Translations under genes and position numbers: made by a program
Assembly (NCBI GenBank): GCA_031213475.1
Contig: JARUPZ010000012.1
Coordinates: 11,180,727 to 11,244,726, forward strand
Source: Nereocystis luetkeana
Taxonomy: Eukaryota; Sar; Phaeophyceae; Laminariales; Laminariaceae
Direction: 5' to 3'
Length of the DNA stretch: 64,000 nucleotides
Shown: positions 43,767 through 54,904 of the stretch, piece after piece
Numbering within the stretch: the stretch's first letter is position 1
How the letters are laid out: each line of letters starts with the position of its first letter
The notes under the pieces: generated by a model
The model's database searches: none
The model's input: only the letters and a program-made list of their open reading frames with translations
Told to the model about the DNA's origin: nothing

Positions 43767-44154
43767 TTCTGAATCCCGAGCGAAAACGCCATATTCTCTT
43801 GTGGGCCTGATCCTAAGTCTCCATCCCGGGGAGTCGATTGCTGCACGTATAATATCGTTGGGATCTGATGGCGCTTTGATTACCGGCTGAAAACAATGGT
43901 TGGTGTTGAGTAAAATGGTTGACTATTGCGTCTGTTATCGGCTGGTTATATCGTCTCCTAAAACCAAATCGTTCACACAATTTAATAGCTCAAGTCATCC
44001 TATATACCCTCTTACACTGGGTCGTACGGGATCCCGTGGGATTCCACTTTAGAGGAGGGGGCAACATGCTGCCAATCAATGTATATACAATGTCAAATAG
44101 GAGGGCATGGGTGGGTGATAATCTACCCTTGAATTGAGGTACGATAGGCCAAGA

Positions 44155-44372
44155 CTGTCATTAAATAGTAGAGCCTACTGTAGACTGCTGTAGCGATAGC
44201 TTGCACGTAGGCCACGGCTGCCAGTAGAGCCTACTGTAGAGTACTGTAGTGATAGCCTACATGTAGACCACGACTGTCAGTAGAGCCTACTGTTGGCTAC
44301 CGTGGAGACAGCCCACACTTTCATGAGGTGGGCCACGACTGCCAGTAGAGCCTACTGTAAAAACAAGCAGTA
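44155..44372. repeat. Tandem repeat, about 65 bp units, CAGTAGAGCCTACTGTAG
   Basis: Four occurrences of AGTAGAGCCTACTGT, each followed by a GATAGC or GACAGC stretch and CACGACTG(C/T)CAGTAGAG. The unit contains a short palindrome (CTACAGTAG type). It ends at MITE copy 8. Confidence 0.88.
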
Positions 44373-44386
44373 CGTAGCGCTGGAGC

Positions 44387-44496
44387 TATTTCGGGGGACT
44401 ATAGTAAATAGGATCTAATATTGTTAGTAAAAATAGCGAAATACACAGGTTTTTGTGTGTAGCATAGGTCCTATTTACTATGGTCCCCCATAGTAG
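44387..44496. mobile_element. Palindromic MITE, copy 8 (subfamily of copy 6)
   Basis: The left end is TTTCGGGGGACTATAGTAAA, the right end TTACTATGGTCCCCCATAGT. The interior is AAAAATAGCGAAATACACAG. Lies between genes A and B. Confidence 0.88.
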
Positions 44497-44789
44497 AGCT
44501 TGTGAACTACTGCCAATACACACAGTCAACCGCAGTGTATACACGTATTCGTGCCAGTAGTGTACGAAGCTTACCCCCATTCCTCTAGTTTATTTCAAGG
44601 GCTGACACTCAAAAGAACGCCAAAAATGTTACGAGACCGTGGTTTTCACGCTTGCCTGACCGCCCCCTACACTGAAAGTAGTATATTAACACCGAAAGAG
44701 AGCTTGACGCGCAAAAAATGACCGGCCTCCTGACGTTTTCGTAGGAAACTGTGCCACCCCCGCCCAAAAAAAAACTTGTGTCTGGTTGA

Positions 44790-45240
44790 CATGGCTCCTT
44801 ATTGTTAGCGATGGTGGTACTGAAGAACCCATCACATCATCAATAATTGCGCCGAAGGAACACCTCCGTCGAACAAGCGGCGTACAGATCGATGACGGTA
44901 CTGATGAACCTGTCGCTGCTGCCGCGCGGCCATCAGCACTGGCGATAAATATGTTTTTCCGTCAAGGTAACAGTTGGCGTTGGTCAGCGACTGCACTGCA
45001 CCTGCTACTGACTTGCGCGGCCATCAGTTCTTGCTAGCGCAAAATAAAAGCCTCCATCCAACAGTCGGCGTGCAGACCAGCGGTTGTACTGAGCCTACCG
45101 CTGATGCCCGACTATCAGTACTTGCGGCAAACAAACATCTCCACTTGTGGCGAACAAACGTCTCCATCAAACAAGCGGCGTAGATAAACTGCTGCGTCCA
45201 TCGCACCGAATAACCGATCACATCATATAGGTTGTATAGC
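44790..45240. repeat. Diverged tandem repeat between genes A and B
   Basis: Units of roughly 90-130 bp share CCGTCGAACAAGCGGCGTAC, GATGACGGTACTGATGAACC and GGCCATCAGCACTGGCG, or diverged forms (45050-45200). No stable reading frame. Confidence 0.6.
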
Positions 45241-47229
45241 AGGGCATGCGTTGCCCTGCCGTTCCCTTGGTGTCACCATTTGATACAAGGTTGGACGGAC
45301 GTATGGAAATTTCAGGGATAGGTCGGGCTTAGAAAAGCACCAAAAAAACAGGAACGACCATCGCATCAAATAACATCAAGTAACCGATCACATACTATTG
45401 CTGACTTCGCAACGCAAACAACGATGGTTGATTGGTCTGACCCATGTCTCTTTTTTTTTCGCTTGGCCAAAAAACAAAAAACGAAAACATTGAGTTGGTA
45501 TATAACAATAGGCTCTCTCGAGTTGAGCTGTCTAAAGCTCCTTGCGCGCAGACACAAAACACCGCAAGAATCGCCTCCTTTGTGAAAAAAGCGGGGGCTG
45601 AGGCGGGTTAATGTACTGTCCACCCAAGTCTCTGGTCTACGTCGAGCGTTTGACCACTTTCTTCCCTAAGGTATGCACGTCAAACGCCTGAAGCCTAGCG
45701 TTCTATACACGCTTCGATCAAAGATAAGGTACATCGCAGGAAACTGCGATGTACCTATGACGGCGTGAAATGCAGCTCTATGTGGCGTAAAACAAATGCC
45801 CTACAATCATGTATGCGTAGCACCCAGAAGCTCGCAGCGGACGTCCGTCCCAAGATTCTAAGCACCACGTCAAGACCTCCTGGCCTTGAAATGCAACTCA
45901 TCGTTTATTATCGTGATGATGATGAAGCTGAAGTATGATCGGCACACGCACCTACCACCGAGCATCGAGACTGACGGTAAGCTGCCTCCACACCCACGCT
46001 TGCGAGCAGCAACGCTTTACTGGAGTACAGCAGGCCACAAAACCCGACACACGGCTGCACGCCACGAAGACCAAATGACATCGTATCATATACGGGACGT
46101 GAAAAACGAGCGATGCGCCCTGTAAACTCCCCACCGGTTAACTCAGACGCCCGCCATATGTCTGGGGGCAGGTTCGCGAGGTAAAGCGGGGGCGCAACGC
46201 GCTTTTCAGACCTCCGTCGCTGCGCTCGCGGTTGCCTACCAAGTACCACTGCGGGGGTGTAAGGACCCGTTGGCGAAAGAACATGAAGACCAAAGCGTCC
46301 TTACGTGTCCGTCCAGAGTGGCAATTTTTGTCATTATTAAACCCTCGACTCGTCTTAAACAAAAGCCACCGTTGCAGACAAAAAAACAAAAGTCCTCACG
46401 CCCAGAGGTTACAAACCACACAGGGAGTATATTGTCGCTGACAAGTGTATAGTTCAGCACCAGGCAAGAGTCTCGCATCGCTGAAGGCGTACGTCGCTGA
46501 CGAGCACGAGCACCAGGTAAAGAGTGTCGCGTCACGAAAGGTGTATACATAGCTCAATAAGAGTCTCGGCATCCTCCGAGAGTGAGCGCGCGGAATAAAA
46601 AAAACTCGAACGGGGTTACCTGGACTGGACAGAACCAAATATCACGCGATTCCTACGTACGGGGGCGATGCATGAACCCGTCAAATTGACAAGAAATAAC
46701 CCCATCGCGCGCGCAGCGCCGTTTGAATACACGGTAACCAACCTGTTTGCACACACAGCCATTTTTTGTAAAGGCATAAGAACGCCAAAGTGTAAAAGCA
46801 AATGTTATGCAAGGAGCGCGTAAACAGCAAGGATGTACGGTAATGACCTACCAGGCATAGTCTTGGCACAACAAAGTATGGCTCAAAATATACAACTCAC
46901 AAATACGCTTTAGGCACGAAGAACAAAACGCCAACAACAGGATGAAGCAATGCAAAAATATCCCGTTTCTGCGAACTAAACGTCGAAATACGCGAAAACT
47001 TGCAACGCCCTACGTTCAGCGCTGCCCTACCACGAATTCCTCCCTCCCAGCATCGTGCGCAGTTGACAAAATAACTATCGTGGAGGCTCAACTGACAAAA
47101 AACCGCTTTGCAGCGCGGGCTGGAGAAGCGAAGCTAAGCTCTATAATAGAAAACGCATACGCATGGGGCATCATGACGCCACCTCGCATCAGCCTCCGAC
47201 AAAACCACCTAGCTTGTCCCCTGGTCTAC

Positions 47230-47628
47230 TTATCCAAAACGTATCGATACGTAGGCGTCAGTTCTGTCTAAAAATACTGTACCATAAGAAAACGGCCGTC
47301 GGTCCCATAAACTATTTACCAAACACTCACCCCACAGATGCTCGTAATCGGATATATCTCTGCGTGTTATACACCGTGGGAAAAATGTTCGAACCATGAA
47401 CAGCTCGTCCGCGCTCTCGGAGACACGGGGACGTGCGCTATAGAAAAATAAATATTTGAGTCCATCGGGCTTGTTCCGGACAAGGCCGCGAGACAAAACA
47501 AAAATGTCAGCCGTCGGCTCCAGCCCGAGAGCGAGCGAGGCATCAGGTGCTGATGATGGCCAGAGCCAGGCAATACATTCCGACAACTGTGTTATTTTCC
47601 CGACGAAAGAATCCAGCGCGGTAAGCAC
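47230..47628 (-). CDS. Coding-like frame between the two genes (uncertain)
   Basis: A minus frame open for 132 codons, with fairly ordinary composition between about 47395 and 47628 (SECIAWLWPSSAPDASLALG ... PTADIFVLSRGLVRNKPDGL). No clear splice sites or domain. It could be an untranslated or alternative part of gene B's 3' side, or chance. Confidence 0.2.
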   Translation of the reverse strand: MLTALDSFVGKITQLSECIAWLWPSSAPDASLALGLEPTADIFVLSRGLVRNKPDGLKYLFFYSARPRVSESADELFMVRTFFPRCITRRDISDYEHLWGECLVNSLWDRRPFSYGTVFLDRTDAYVSIRFG

Positions 47629-47789
47629 AAATTAAACTGCTACGTATAGAAAATACGGCTGACGCCGCCACGTGTGCGCGTGTTGCTTCCAATCTAGCGC
47701 CGGATGCGTCCAAAGCCCTGGCGGCTCAACATAGAAGATGTCTGGTGGCCGGGTATGCGCGAACCTTCCGGTACCTTCAGACGGTGAGA

Positions 47790-48375
47790 TACCGCAGCCC
47801 CATCCACCCCAGGATGCCAACTGCGCAGGACCTCTCTTCGGGCAAACGGGGGGGTATTTTCTCGCCACCGCAAAATGCGCCCGCTTCGGACCGAAACCTC
47901 TGCGCCAGCGGTGTGCGCTGCACAGCACAGCATCATTAAATATTCCACGCCTCGAATAGATCATAATCTATCTATCTATCTATCTACAGTAGATTGTCTA
48001 TTTCCTCACCTGCCGTTATGGCATGTTGTGCAGGATCTGCATAGCACAGATCCAACCCAGGAGACATGTTCTAGACCATGCAGACCATACGGGTTCCACC
48101 CGGCAACATGAGCTAGATCATACAAGGTCGGGAATAGATCTGCCTTGAACTATCCAGAAAATGAAGTGGGAATGATCTGTAGATTACCTACCCTGAGCCC
48201 CCACAGCTACCGCGTGGGTACGCGGCACCTTTTTCTTCGCATGGCACGCGCCCAGGACTTTCGGGGTAATGGAGGGTATTCTCTCCCCCCCGTGAAATGC
48301 ACCGCATCCACGTGCTATCGATGTGCGCCGCAAAGCAACCATCGTCAAAGAGGCCCATCTTGAACCCCCGCGGCT
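47790..48375. repeat. Diverged direct repeat around GATC-rich copy 8
   Basis: 47800-47935 and 48205-48345 share GCCCAGGACTTTCGGG or CGCAGGACCTCTCTTCGGG, then GGGTATTTTCTCGCC(A/C)CCG and AAATGC with CCGC. The GATC-rich element lies between the two. Confidence 0.5.
47958..48190 (+). repeat. GATC-rich dispersed repeat, copy 8
   Basis: TCTATCTATCTATCTACAGT, the core TGTTGTGCAGGATCTGCATA and the tail CCACCCGGCAACATGAGCTA: the best-preserved core. It is flanked by a diverged direct repeat. Confidence 0.82.
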
Positions 48376-48429
48376 GTCGTTCCGGTCTGGGACATAAAAC
48401 CCCCGTTTTTCGGATGGCAGGCCTCCGTT

Positions 48430-48704
48430 TCACGCCGCCCCGAACTGCACTTCTTCCCAGACGCCCGAATCCTCAACATTTGGACCCTTGGATCTCCACC
48501 ACCCGGGAGACGGTTCCGCGGAAGGGTCTCGGAAATCTTGGTTTCCGGGCCTCGACGACGTCGGGGGGTGTATGTCTTCGGTTGCCCGGTTTCCGTCGAC
48601 GACGTCGATGGACGGGGGCTCGACGTGTCTCGGGGTGCAGAACAGGGCCACCGCCAGCACGTAGATGTTGCACGCGCCGGTAGCAAGGGAGAAAGGAATC
48701 CCTC
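48430..48704 (-). CDS. Gene B exon 12: last helix and C-terminal tail, stop
   Basis: After CATCTGTTGCAG in phase 1: GIPFSLATGACNIYVLAVAL and FCTPRH, then a polar Pro/Ser/Asp-rich tail of about 65 residues ending EEVQFGAA and a stop at 48430-48432. The N-[IL]-Y-V helix followed by a short turn is the usual last helix of Wntless-like proteins. Confidence 0.85.
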
Positions 48705-49383
48705 CTGCAACAGATGAGGAAGGAAACGGCGAGGGGAAAAAAATCGTCAGCTCGCACGGTAGAGGGGTGCGCCTGCAATTTTTCCCGAGGCTATCCCCGG
48801 TTGAGAGCTCTGCTGGTAGTAAGTCGCCCCCGAAAAAAGGTTTTTAGAAATGGGTGCGGCTCAACCCGACGAACGACCCAATGGCTTACTACGCATCGAC
48901 ACATGATGAAAAAAAGAACGACATTGGACAGTTCCTCGGTGACGTTAACCCCTTTAGAACCGCAGTCTCGTTTTGGGGACAAACTACCTGAAACTGAAAT
49001 CTGAGTGGTTTGTCCCCAAAACGGGACTGCGAATCCAGAAGGGTTGAGGAACCCCATCAGTCAGATACGATTTGACCAAAAAAGGGTACAGTACTCCTAT
49101 CGTAGCGTCCATTTTTTGTTCAGGACCGTCAAAAGGGAGGAAACAAAAGGACCGCCTTGTGCTGCGTCTCGATATCGTCGACCAACACGCGAGCCCGCAA
49201 CGGTTACGAGATTTTTCTTCCACCTGAGCAAGCGGGGGGGGAAACAAAAAAAATGTGTCGTCCTTCCTGGCACTGCGTTACAGCAAACAACGAACAACGA
49301 AGCAGCAAGCGCATTTCACGTGCAACAAGGCGTAAACCATTTCGTCACAGCTGGGCCCATGTCGTTGACACTACTTGAATTAC

Positions 49384-49605
49384 CTCTAACCCTCGGCGAT
49401 AGGTGTTCCAGAACGATGGAAGGGATCAAGATGACCAAGGTGATCGTCGAAGAAAGCGCGAAAAACTTCATCCGAGTAGAAGAACGCAGCGCGTCCCCCA
49501 TTCCCCCCCAAAGCCATACTCGGCCCGCGAAAATTAACAGCCAGGCGCAATACACGAAGCACAGGGCCGTCAGTGTCTGCTCCCCGATCGAAGAGGTAGA
49601 TGGAT
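49384..49605 (-). CDS. Gene B exon 11: helices 6 and 7
   Basis: From CCTGCCTACAG (or a later GAGCAG after 49577): DPSTSSIGEQTLTALCFVYC, AWLLIFAGRVWLWGGMGD, then MKFFALSSTITLVILIPSIV and LEHLSPRVR, ending phase 1 before GTAATT. Two membrane helices separated by a basic loop, matching the helix 6/7 pair of the family. The exon joining it to exon 10 has not been found. Confidence 0.8.
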
Positions 49606-49984
49606 CTGTAGGCAGGCAGCAACGAGAAAAACGAAACGTTGGTCAACTCAGTGTCGACATCGACCATTGTTGGCGGTGTTGCTGCTGTTGTGGTTGCTCT
49701 TGGTTGCCGCGAGACCAGCCAAAAAGCTCCCGTAGTGTGGGCCGGACGCCCCCGGGCAGGTTTTCTCTTGTGCGATTGCCGTGTGAGAGGTGGGCTGGTA
49801 CCTCGGGGTCTACACGGAACGGAGTAACAGACCGAGGAGGACCTTGAATTTGCGTGTACTGGGGCGGTACAGTAGAGGAAGGGGACCTGGAGTCCACAAT
49901 AGAGGTAATAAAAAATGCAAGCTACGGTGATTGCGTATTTCCACTATGTATTATCCGCCCATTTTGTAGTGGAGCAGGGGGAAA

Positions 49985-50095
49985 CCCTCGCACGGCCCAT
50001 CCTGCTCGATTCGAAAAGCTTGAGCTGGACGCGGTGAAATCTGCTCGATTCGAAAAGCTTGGGCTGATCGCGGTGAAATCTACTCGCAGTGAGAG
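49985..50095. repeat. Two tandem 39 bp units
   Basis: TGCTCGATTCGAAAAGCTTG followed by (A/G)GCTG(G/A)(A/T)CGCGGTGAAATC, repeated head to tail. Confidence 0.88.
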
Positions 50096-50514
50096 CATGG
50101 CGTGGGCACAGCACGCGACTCAAGGCGTCGCGCGCTTCTTGAGGTACACCAGTACCATATGCGGGCACAGAGCCTTCGCATTTTTCATGGGTCCAAACGC
50201 GCGGGATCGTCGTCTGTGCGTGTAACCTCCCTCTAAACGTAGCTGGCGGAGTCTGCGGCAAGCCGAACGTGCCAGAAACATAAGGCGTGTTGGGGCAAGA
50301 ATCCCCGCCTTACGACTTAGCCTCGCGCAAACAAATAATTACGCAGTGTGTAGCATCCCACGGTGCCACGGCGCAATTATATTTGCCAGAATATTCAAAC
50401 ACGCATATACCTGGTACCGATTATCCCCACGGGGCTCAAGCATAGAGACCTAAACCTCAACAAGAGATGTCTCATCAATTTTACTGCAGCAAAGGAAGAG
50501 GATGCAACAGCAGT

Positions 50515-50730
50515 AGTACGGTGTCATCATGGCGCGGTATCACACCGTACACCCCCTTACGTTGAACTTCAAACACATCCCTTATCCCCTACCCCCTACC
50601 CCAGCAGCATGCCTCCTCATGCTGTTGCTCCTTGTGGCCAATGCTGTAACGTAGTAGTCACTGTTTTCCGACACCTTTTTCTCTGTGTACTATTATTGAA
50701 ACCAGAGACAATCAAGCCCGAAAGGGTTCA
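50515..50730. repeat. Inverted partner of 23580-23830
   Basis: ACGTTGAACTTCAAACACAT then CCCTACCCCCTACCCCAGCA and GCATGCCTCCTCATGCTGTT. Non-coding, in the long gene B intron. Confidence 0.75.
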
Positions 50731-51094
50731 AGAAGCGCCACGCCCAGTGCAATCAACATGCTCATCGCGCAACGCCCAACAACGATGCTAAAAAATAACA
50801 ATCGCATTGGTTTGCCTACACACTTTATTTACTGCAGGCTGAAAGATGCATCAAAAAGGGGTCAACTACTGCTTGCACGAAACACATCAACACGGCCAGA
50901 CGCGTTTGCCAGAGATTAGGACGGCGTGTCCGCGTGTGAGTTACGGTGAAGATGGCTACGTGGGGCTCACATTTGTGTATGCGGTTTGGATCGCCACGTC
51001 TTGATACACGGATAAAACTGTTATTCGGAAGAAAGAGACAAGAGACGGAGAGCGAGGTAGAACATCGGCGCGAACAGACAGAGATAAGCACACA

Positions 51095-51195
51095 CCGAGA
51101 GGCAGACAGGCAGACGGACGGACGAACAGACAGACAGACAGATAGACAAGACGGACAGGACCAACAGGCAGACAGACAGACAGACAAAAAACAAA
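51095..51195. repeat. CAGA/CAGG tetranucleotide array
   Basis: GGCAGACAGGCAGACGGACG ... GACAGACAGACAGACAAAAA. Creates Cys/Ser/Leu-rich frames on the other strand. Confidence 0.92.
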
Positions 51196-52013
51196 CACAC
51201 GAACAGGACAAACGAAGAACGCCAGAGGGGAGGAATTTATAAGACCACGCGGCCTCACCGGGAAGTCGCAACGAAGTAAAATGCTGCTGCGATCACCGGC
51301 AGCAAAAGTTTTTCTATTCACAAGGAACCGTGCCACCAACCGGGCCTAGCACGCCGATACTGACGTTCTGAAAGACACACACAAAGCAGCTGTGGGAGAA
51401 ATATTGCCAGAGTTTCATGCTATTATTAGCGGCATGGAGCTCGTCGCGGTGCCGACATACAAACAAATATAAACGCCATGCTTTTTTATATCCCAGAGAT
51501 AAGCCCAACAACCCAAGTACCGAACAAAGAAAAGGAGAACGTGTCAGGTGAACGAGACCCTCCCGTTGCGCACGGAAGTTTTGGTTCTGCGCGATGCTGA
51601 GTTCTTCTCCGGCCCGCAAGGCGTATTGGATGGTGGAGCGAGTTCTGCCCCTCTTCAAACCGCTCGCTACATGTACACACCGCAAGGGTGCGATAACGCT
51701 CTAGGCGCAACTCAGTTATACCCGAGTCGACAAGGGGAGAAAGGGCTGAAGTGTTCTCGCGAAAAAATATTGAAGGCACGAACCGTAGTGGGGACGGAGG
51801 ATGAGAGGCTTGCTATATGACCCAATGGTTGATCTGAGTTACGGCTAGGAGGCAGAGAGAGAAAAAAGGGCAAATGTAATAAACGGGATAAACACACACA
51901 TTACAAAACAAACCCAGTACAAAAACAAACACGCTCTGCCGTCTTGAGCGGCCGGAATATGGGCCAACGCAGGGTATTGTGCTGCCAGCACACCCGCCCG
52001 GCGAGACACTTAC

Positions 52014-52097
52014 ATCATGTTCGTGACGTAGGTGATGAAAAGAATAGCCCCCAGAAGCCACTGTGACCCTCTCGCTACGTGCTCCTTGCGGCGGTTC
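52014..52097 (-). CDS. Gene B exon 10: helix 5
   Basis: After GCGCGAGCAG one base completes the Gly of exon 9, then NRRKEHVARGSQWLLGAILF and ITYVTNMM before the consensus donor GTAAGT (phase 2). A basic loop followed by a membrane helix. Confidence 0.83.
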
Positions 52098-52772
52098 CTG
52101 CTCGCGCAAAAAGAAAACGAAGCGCGCACGCCGTTCCGCAGTCGAATCTGACACCAACGTGGATGGCGCTATAGCAGCAGCAAGCAACTTCGCACCGCAG
52201 TTTCTTGCTTCAGCAAGCAACCTCAAAGCCCAGTTTCTTACATACCAGGCAACTTCGGACGGCAATTTTTCTTGCATAAGGATGTCACGGCAGTAGTGTA
52301 CACTACTCGGTTTCATCTCGCAAAACGGCTAACAGTTCACACTATCTACATCCTCATTGCTTCCACCATTTTTTAACGGGAGAAAAAATCCAGGGAACCG
52401 GGGTTAGGGCTACAGTAGGAATAAAGGCTAGTACTTTATTTTCCAAGTCGAGTATATTTCTTTCAACCATATGGTCAAAGCTGGGCCAACGCCGATACAG
52501 CCCTCTACAAAAACAGGCGGCCGGGACTCCCCTCACCTTGCACAGTGGGGACGTAAAAACACACTGGGGAGATATTGGACAATGTAGCAACCTCACAAGG
52601 TGTCGGCAACGTCTCGATTCGGTATTCGGTACGCCTAATGGTGTACTACGCTGTTCAATGCCTCCACAAGGATTGGTTTACGCCCACAAAGTGTAGGGGG
52701 AGGGGGGGGGGGGGAGCACCGGTGTAGTGGAGGTTTACACAAAACTCTATGAATGGTAAGATAGTTGCCTAC

Positions 52773-52851
52773 GATCGAGCGGACGTTCGAATCGGGGGCT
52801 CGAGTTCCGACGAGGACAGCGAGGCACTTCTTCGGAGCCTTCTGCCCGTCG
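52773..52851 (-). CDS. Possible extra exon of gene B (alternative)
   Basis: Acceptor CTCGCTTTCAG and donor GTAGGC surround DGQKAPKKCLAVLVGTRAPD then SNVRSI, phase 2 in and 0 out. It would extend the loop after helix 4 but leaves phase 0, which does not fit the helix 5 exon without another exon. It could be an alternative or spurious exon. Confidence 0.3.
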
Positions 52852-53104
52852 CTGAAAGCGAGATACAGTGAGTTAGCAAAAAAAAACACGGGAATCGACG
52901 AGCTGTAAAAAGCTGAACCCTAAGCGCGATCGTGACCAAACGCATGCACCGGGGGGGGGGGATGGAAGACACCAGTAACCACGACTGGTGCGGCAGGTCG
53001 TAGAGCATAACCCCCCGCGACGTGAGCTGGTAAGTGAAGGTGTTAACGAAAGGTGGTGACAAGCACCAACAAAGCTTGTCGAGAACGCGAACTCGCGCCG
53101 TTAC

Positions 53105-53275
53105 CATGTCGTGTCCACACACAAACTTGGCGTGCTTCCACACAAAGTTAATGCGTTTGCACGCAAAGTTGGCTTGTTTCCGGACAAGGTTGTCGCGTTT
53201 CCATACCAAAGCTGGCTGATTTCCACACAAAAGGTAGACGCGTTTCCACACAAAGTTGGTGCGTTCTGTTGTGAA
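53105..53275. repeat. 24 bp tandem repeat, about seven units, in a gene B intron
   Basis: GTTTCCACACAAAGTTGG-type units (variants at 53115, 53140, 53160, 53190, 53215, 53245). The 24 bp period keeps a frame open on both strands, but the translation is a repeat by-product. Confidence 0.85.
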
Positions 53276-53395
53276 CTTTTTTCCCTTGCGCTAGAGTTCA
53301 CCACACTGGCACGCACTCGTCAGAGTGCCTAAGTCGCGCGGTAACCGTTCCCCGAGCGAACCCCTCTCATCCGCGCCTACCCGTCTTTGCCTCAC

Positions 53396-53517
53396 CCGTC
53401 AGGCCCGCGCCCAAAATGGAAGAGCCTTTCCAGCCAGAACAGAAGAACAGCGGTAATCGTGAACCCATTCATAACTGCAAAAAAAACAAAGAAATCTTTC
53501 TTGGCTGGCGAAAACAC
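53396..53517 (-). CDS. Gene B exon 9: helix 4
   Basis: Starts after CTTGTGCCAG in phase 0: VFSPAKKDFFVFFAVMNGFT, ITAVLLFWLERLFHFGRGPD, then GG before GTGAGG (phase 2). A second acceptor-like TTTTTTTTGCAG lies inside the exon, but using it would break the phase with exon 8. Confidence 0.88.
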
Positions 53518-54820
53518 CTGGCACAAGAAGCGCACGTAAGGAACAGGGAATGACAACAACAACAACGAAAATACGTTTTGGGTGAGTGGTTTTTTTTTGG
53601 TACTGCTACATGTCGTCAAGTAGTCTCTGCCTCCCAAGATGAGGGTGCAATTGGAAAAGCTCAATAAAATCGATAAATCACTTGTGTTCTCGATGAATAG
53701 AGGCGGTCCCGTGAATCGCTTCGTGCGAAAAAAAAAGAGAGCTTGATACCCAATGCAGCGAATCGACTGGCCTGCATCACGTGTTCCCTACCCGCTACCC
53801 GCCCCGAAACCCCTCGACCAGCTGCTGCAACTAGAGTCGACGCGGACAAGACGGCCACGAGCCGAGAAACCTTCTGTTGCTTACGCCTGCCCTGATGTGC
53901 CGCTATTCCTGATACACATCGTCATCTACATCGATGGTAGAAGGACGTATTGATATTATAGGAGGGCATACTCGAAGCGGGGCGCATGCGTTCGCGCTCG
54001 AAGGAGTTCTCAGCGAAAGGATAAGCTCCGGGACTACTGTAGGGATGGAAGAGGGGCGATATCGACAAACGAGGAGCTACATCAACACAAAAAGCCGAAA
54101 AAAACTTTTCGGATCAGTAAGCAAAATACGAGGGTGCCAAAGGAATAGAGGGTAAAATACGTTCGATACGATGTACCGGAACTTTCGATACGATACCCAA
54201 CACTCTTCGGGAGGAAGGCCGCAGACGGGCCATGGAGGCGGCGTCCTCGGTGGTCGTATTGCCCAGAAGAAAACGTTCCGAAACGGTCACGAACACTGTC
54301 CGGTGCAAATCGACACTGGTTGGTCGTCACGAGTGTACTGTTCGTGCCTACACCCCTATTGGTGTTGGTGATCGTGATTTGGGTGCTGTTGATGGTGATG
54401 ATTGTGGTGTTGGTGGGTCCTTCTACCCACGCCTGCAGCACAGTGAAGTTAGTTTGGCAGCATTCAAACCTAGCCCCTTTTCTACCCTTTTCTACTGGAA
54501 AACGGCCACGGTAAAGAGCGAAGTAAGACTTGGGGGCGCGGGGAGCCCGGACAGTACGATGAGTCGGTCGGAACGCGGACAATCTTGAGCAAACCTTCGC
54601 ACACACGGAGCCCCCCGAATCCAAGTGGGCCCGGCAGGACGCGACATAGACGGCGCGAGGGTGATCCTTAAGGGGCGGCTACAAAACACACACACACACC
54701 GCAAAAATAAAACTCGATAATTCGCATTTTGCTGGTGAACGATATATTACCGGGTAACAGTGAAACGCCATGGGGTGAAGGTTGCACGAACGTTTCACGA
54801 AGACAGTCAACACCCAGTAC

Positions 54821-54904
54821 CTGAGCGGCGAAGAAAGGGTTGTTGAAGAAGAAAAGCCCCACGAGGAGCACGCTGACCCACTTCTGCTGCGGGTTCCACT
54901 TTTC
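54821..54904 (-). CDS. Gene B exon 8: helix 3 with NNPFF motif
   Basis: 28 codons, phase 0-0, between GGACGCAG and GTACTG. EKWNPQQKWVSVLLVGLFFF then NNPFFAAQ. The W-x-x-Q-x-x-W-V...N-N-P motif is the feature I recognise as typical of the Wntless/TMEM181 membrane domain. Confidence 0.9.

Larger units (their letters stand above)
43767..48429. other. Region between the 3' ends of genes A and B
   Basis: Tail-to-tail spacer of 4.7 kb. It contains the 44155 and 44790 tandem repeats, MITE copy 8, GATC-rich copy 8 and its flanking repeat. 45245-47225 contains nothing recognised. No clear polyadenylation signal could be assigned to either gene. Confidence 0.5.
49606..52013 (-). other. Intron(s) between exons 11 and 10 of gene B
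   Basis: The phases require at least one small exon here. Membrane-helix-like residues in a minus frame at 51480-51550 (SLFGTWVVGLISGI) are a weak candidate without a donor. Otherwise 39 bp, CAGA and 50515 repeats. Confidence 0.45.

Noticed and set aside
49005..49847. Plus-strand open frame of 280 codons
   Set aside because: It overlaps gene B exon 11 on the other strand, whose membrane helices are convincing. The plus translation has mixed low-complexity and Cys/Arg runs and no domain.
53396..53463. Short version of gene B exon 9 starting after TTTTTTTTGCAG
   Set aside because: That acceptor has the better pyrimidine tract but breaks the phase with exon 8 and removes a conserved hydrophobic stretch.
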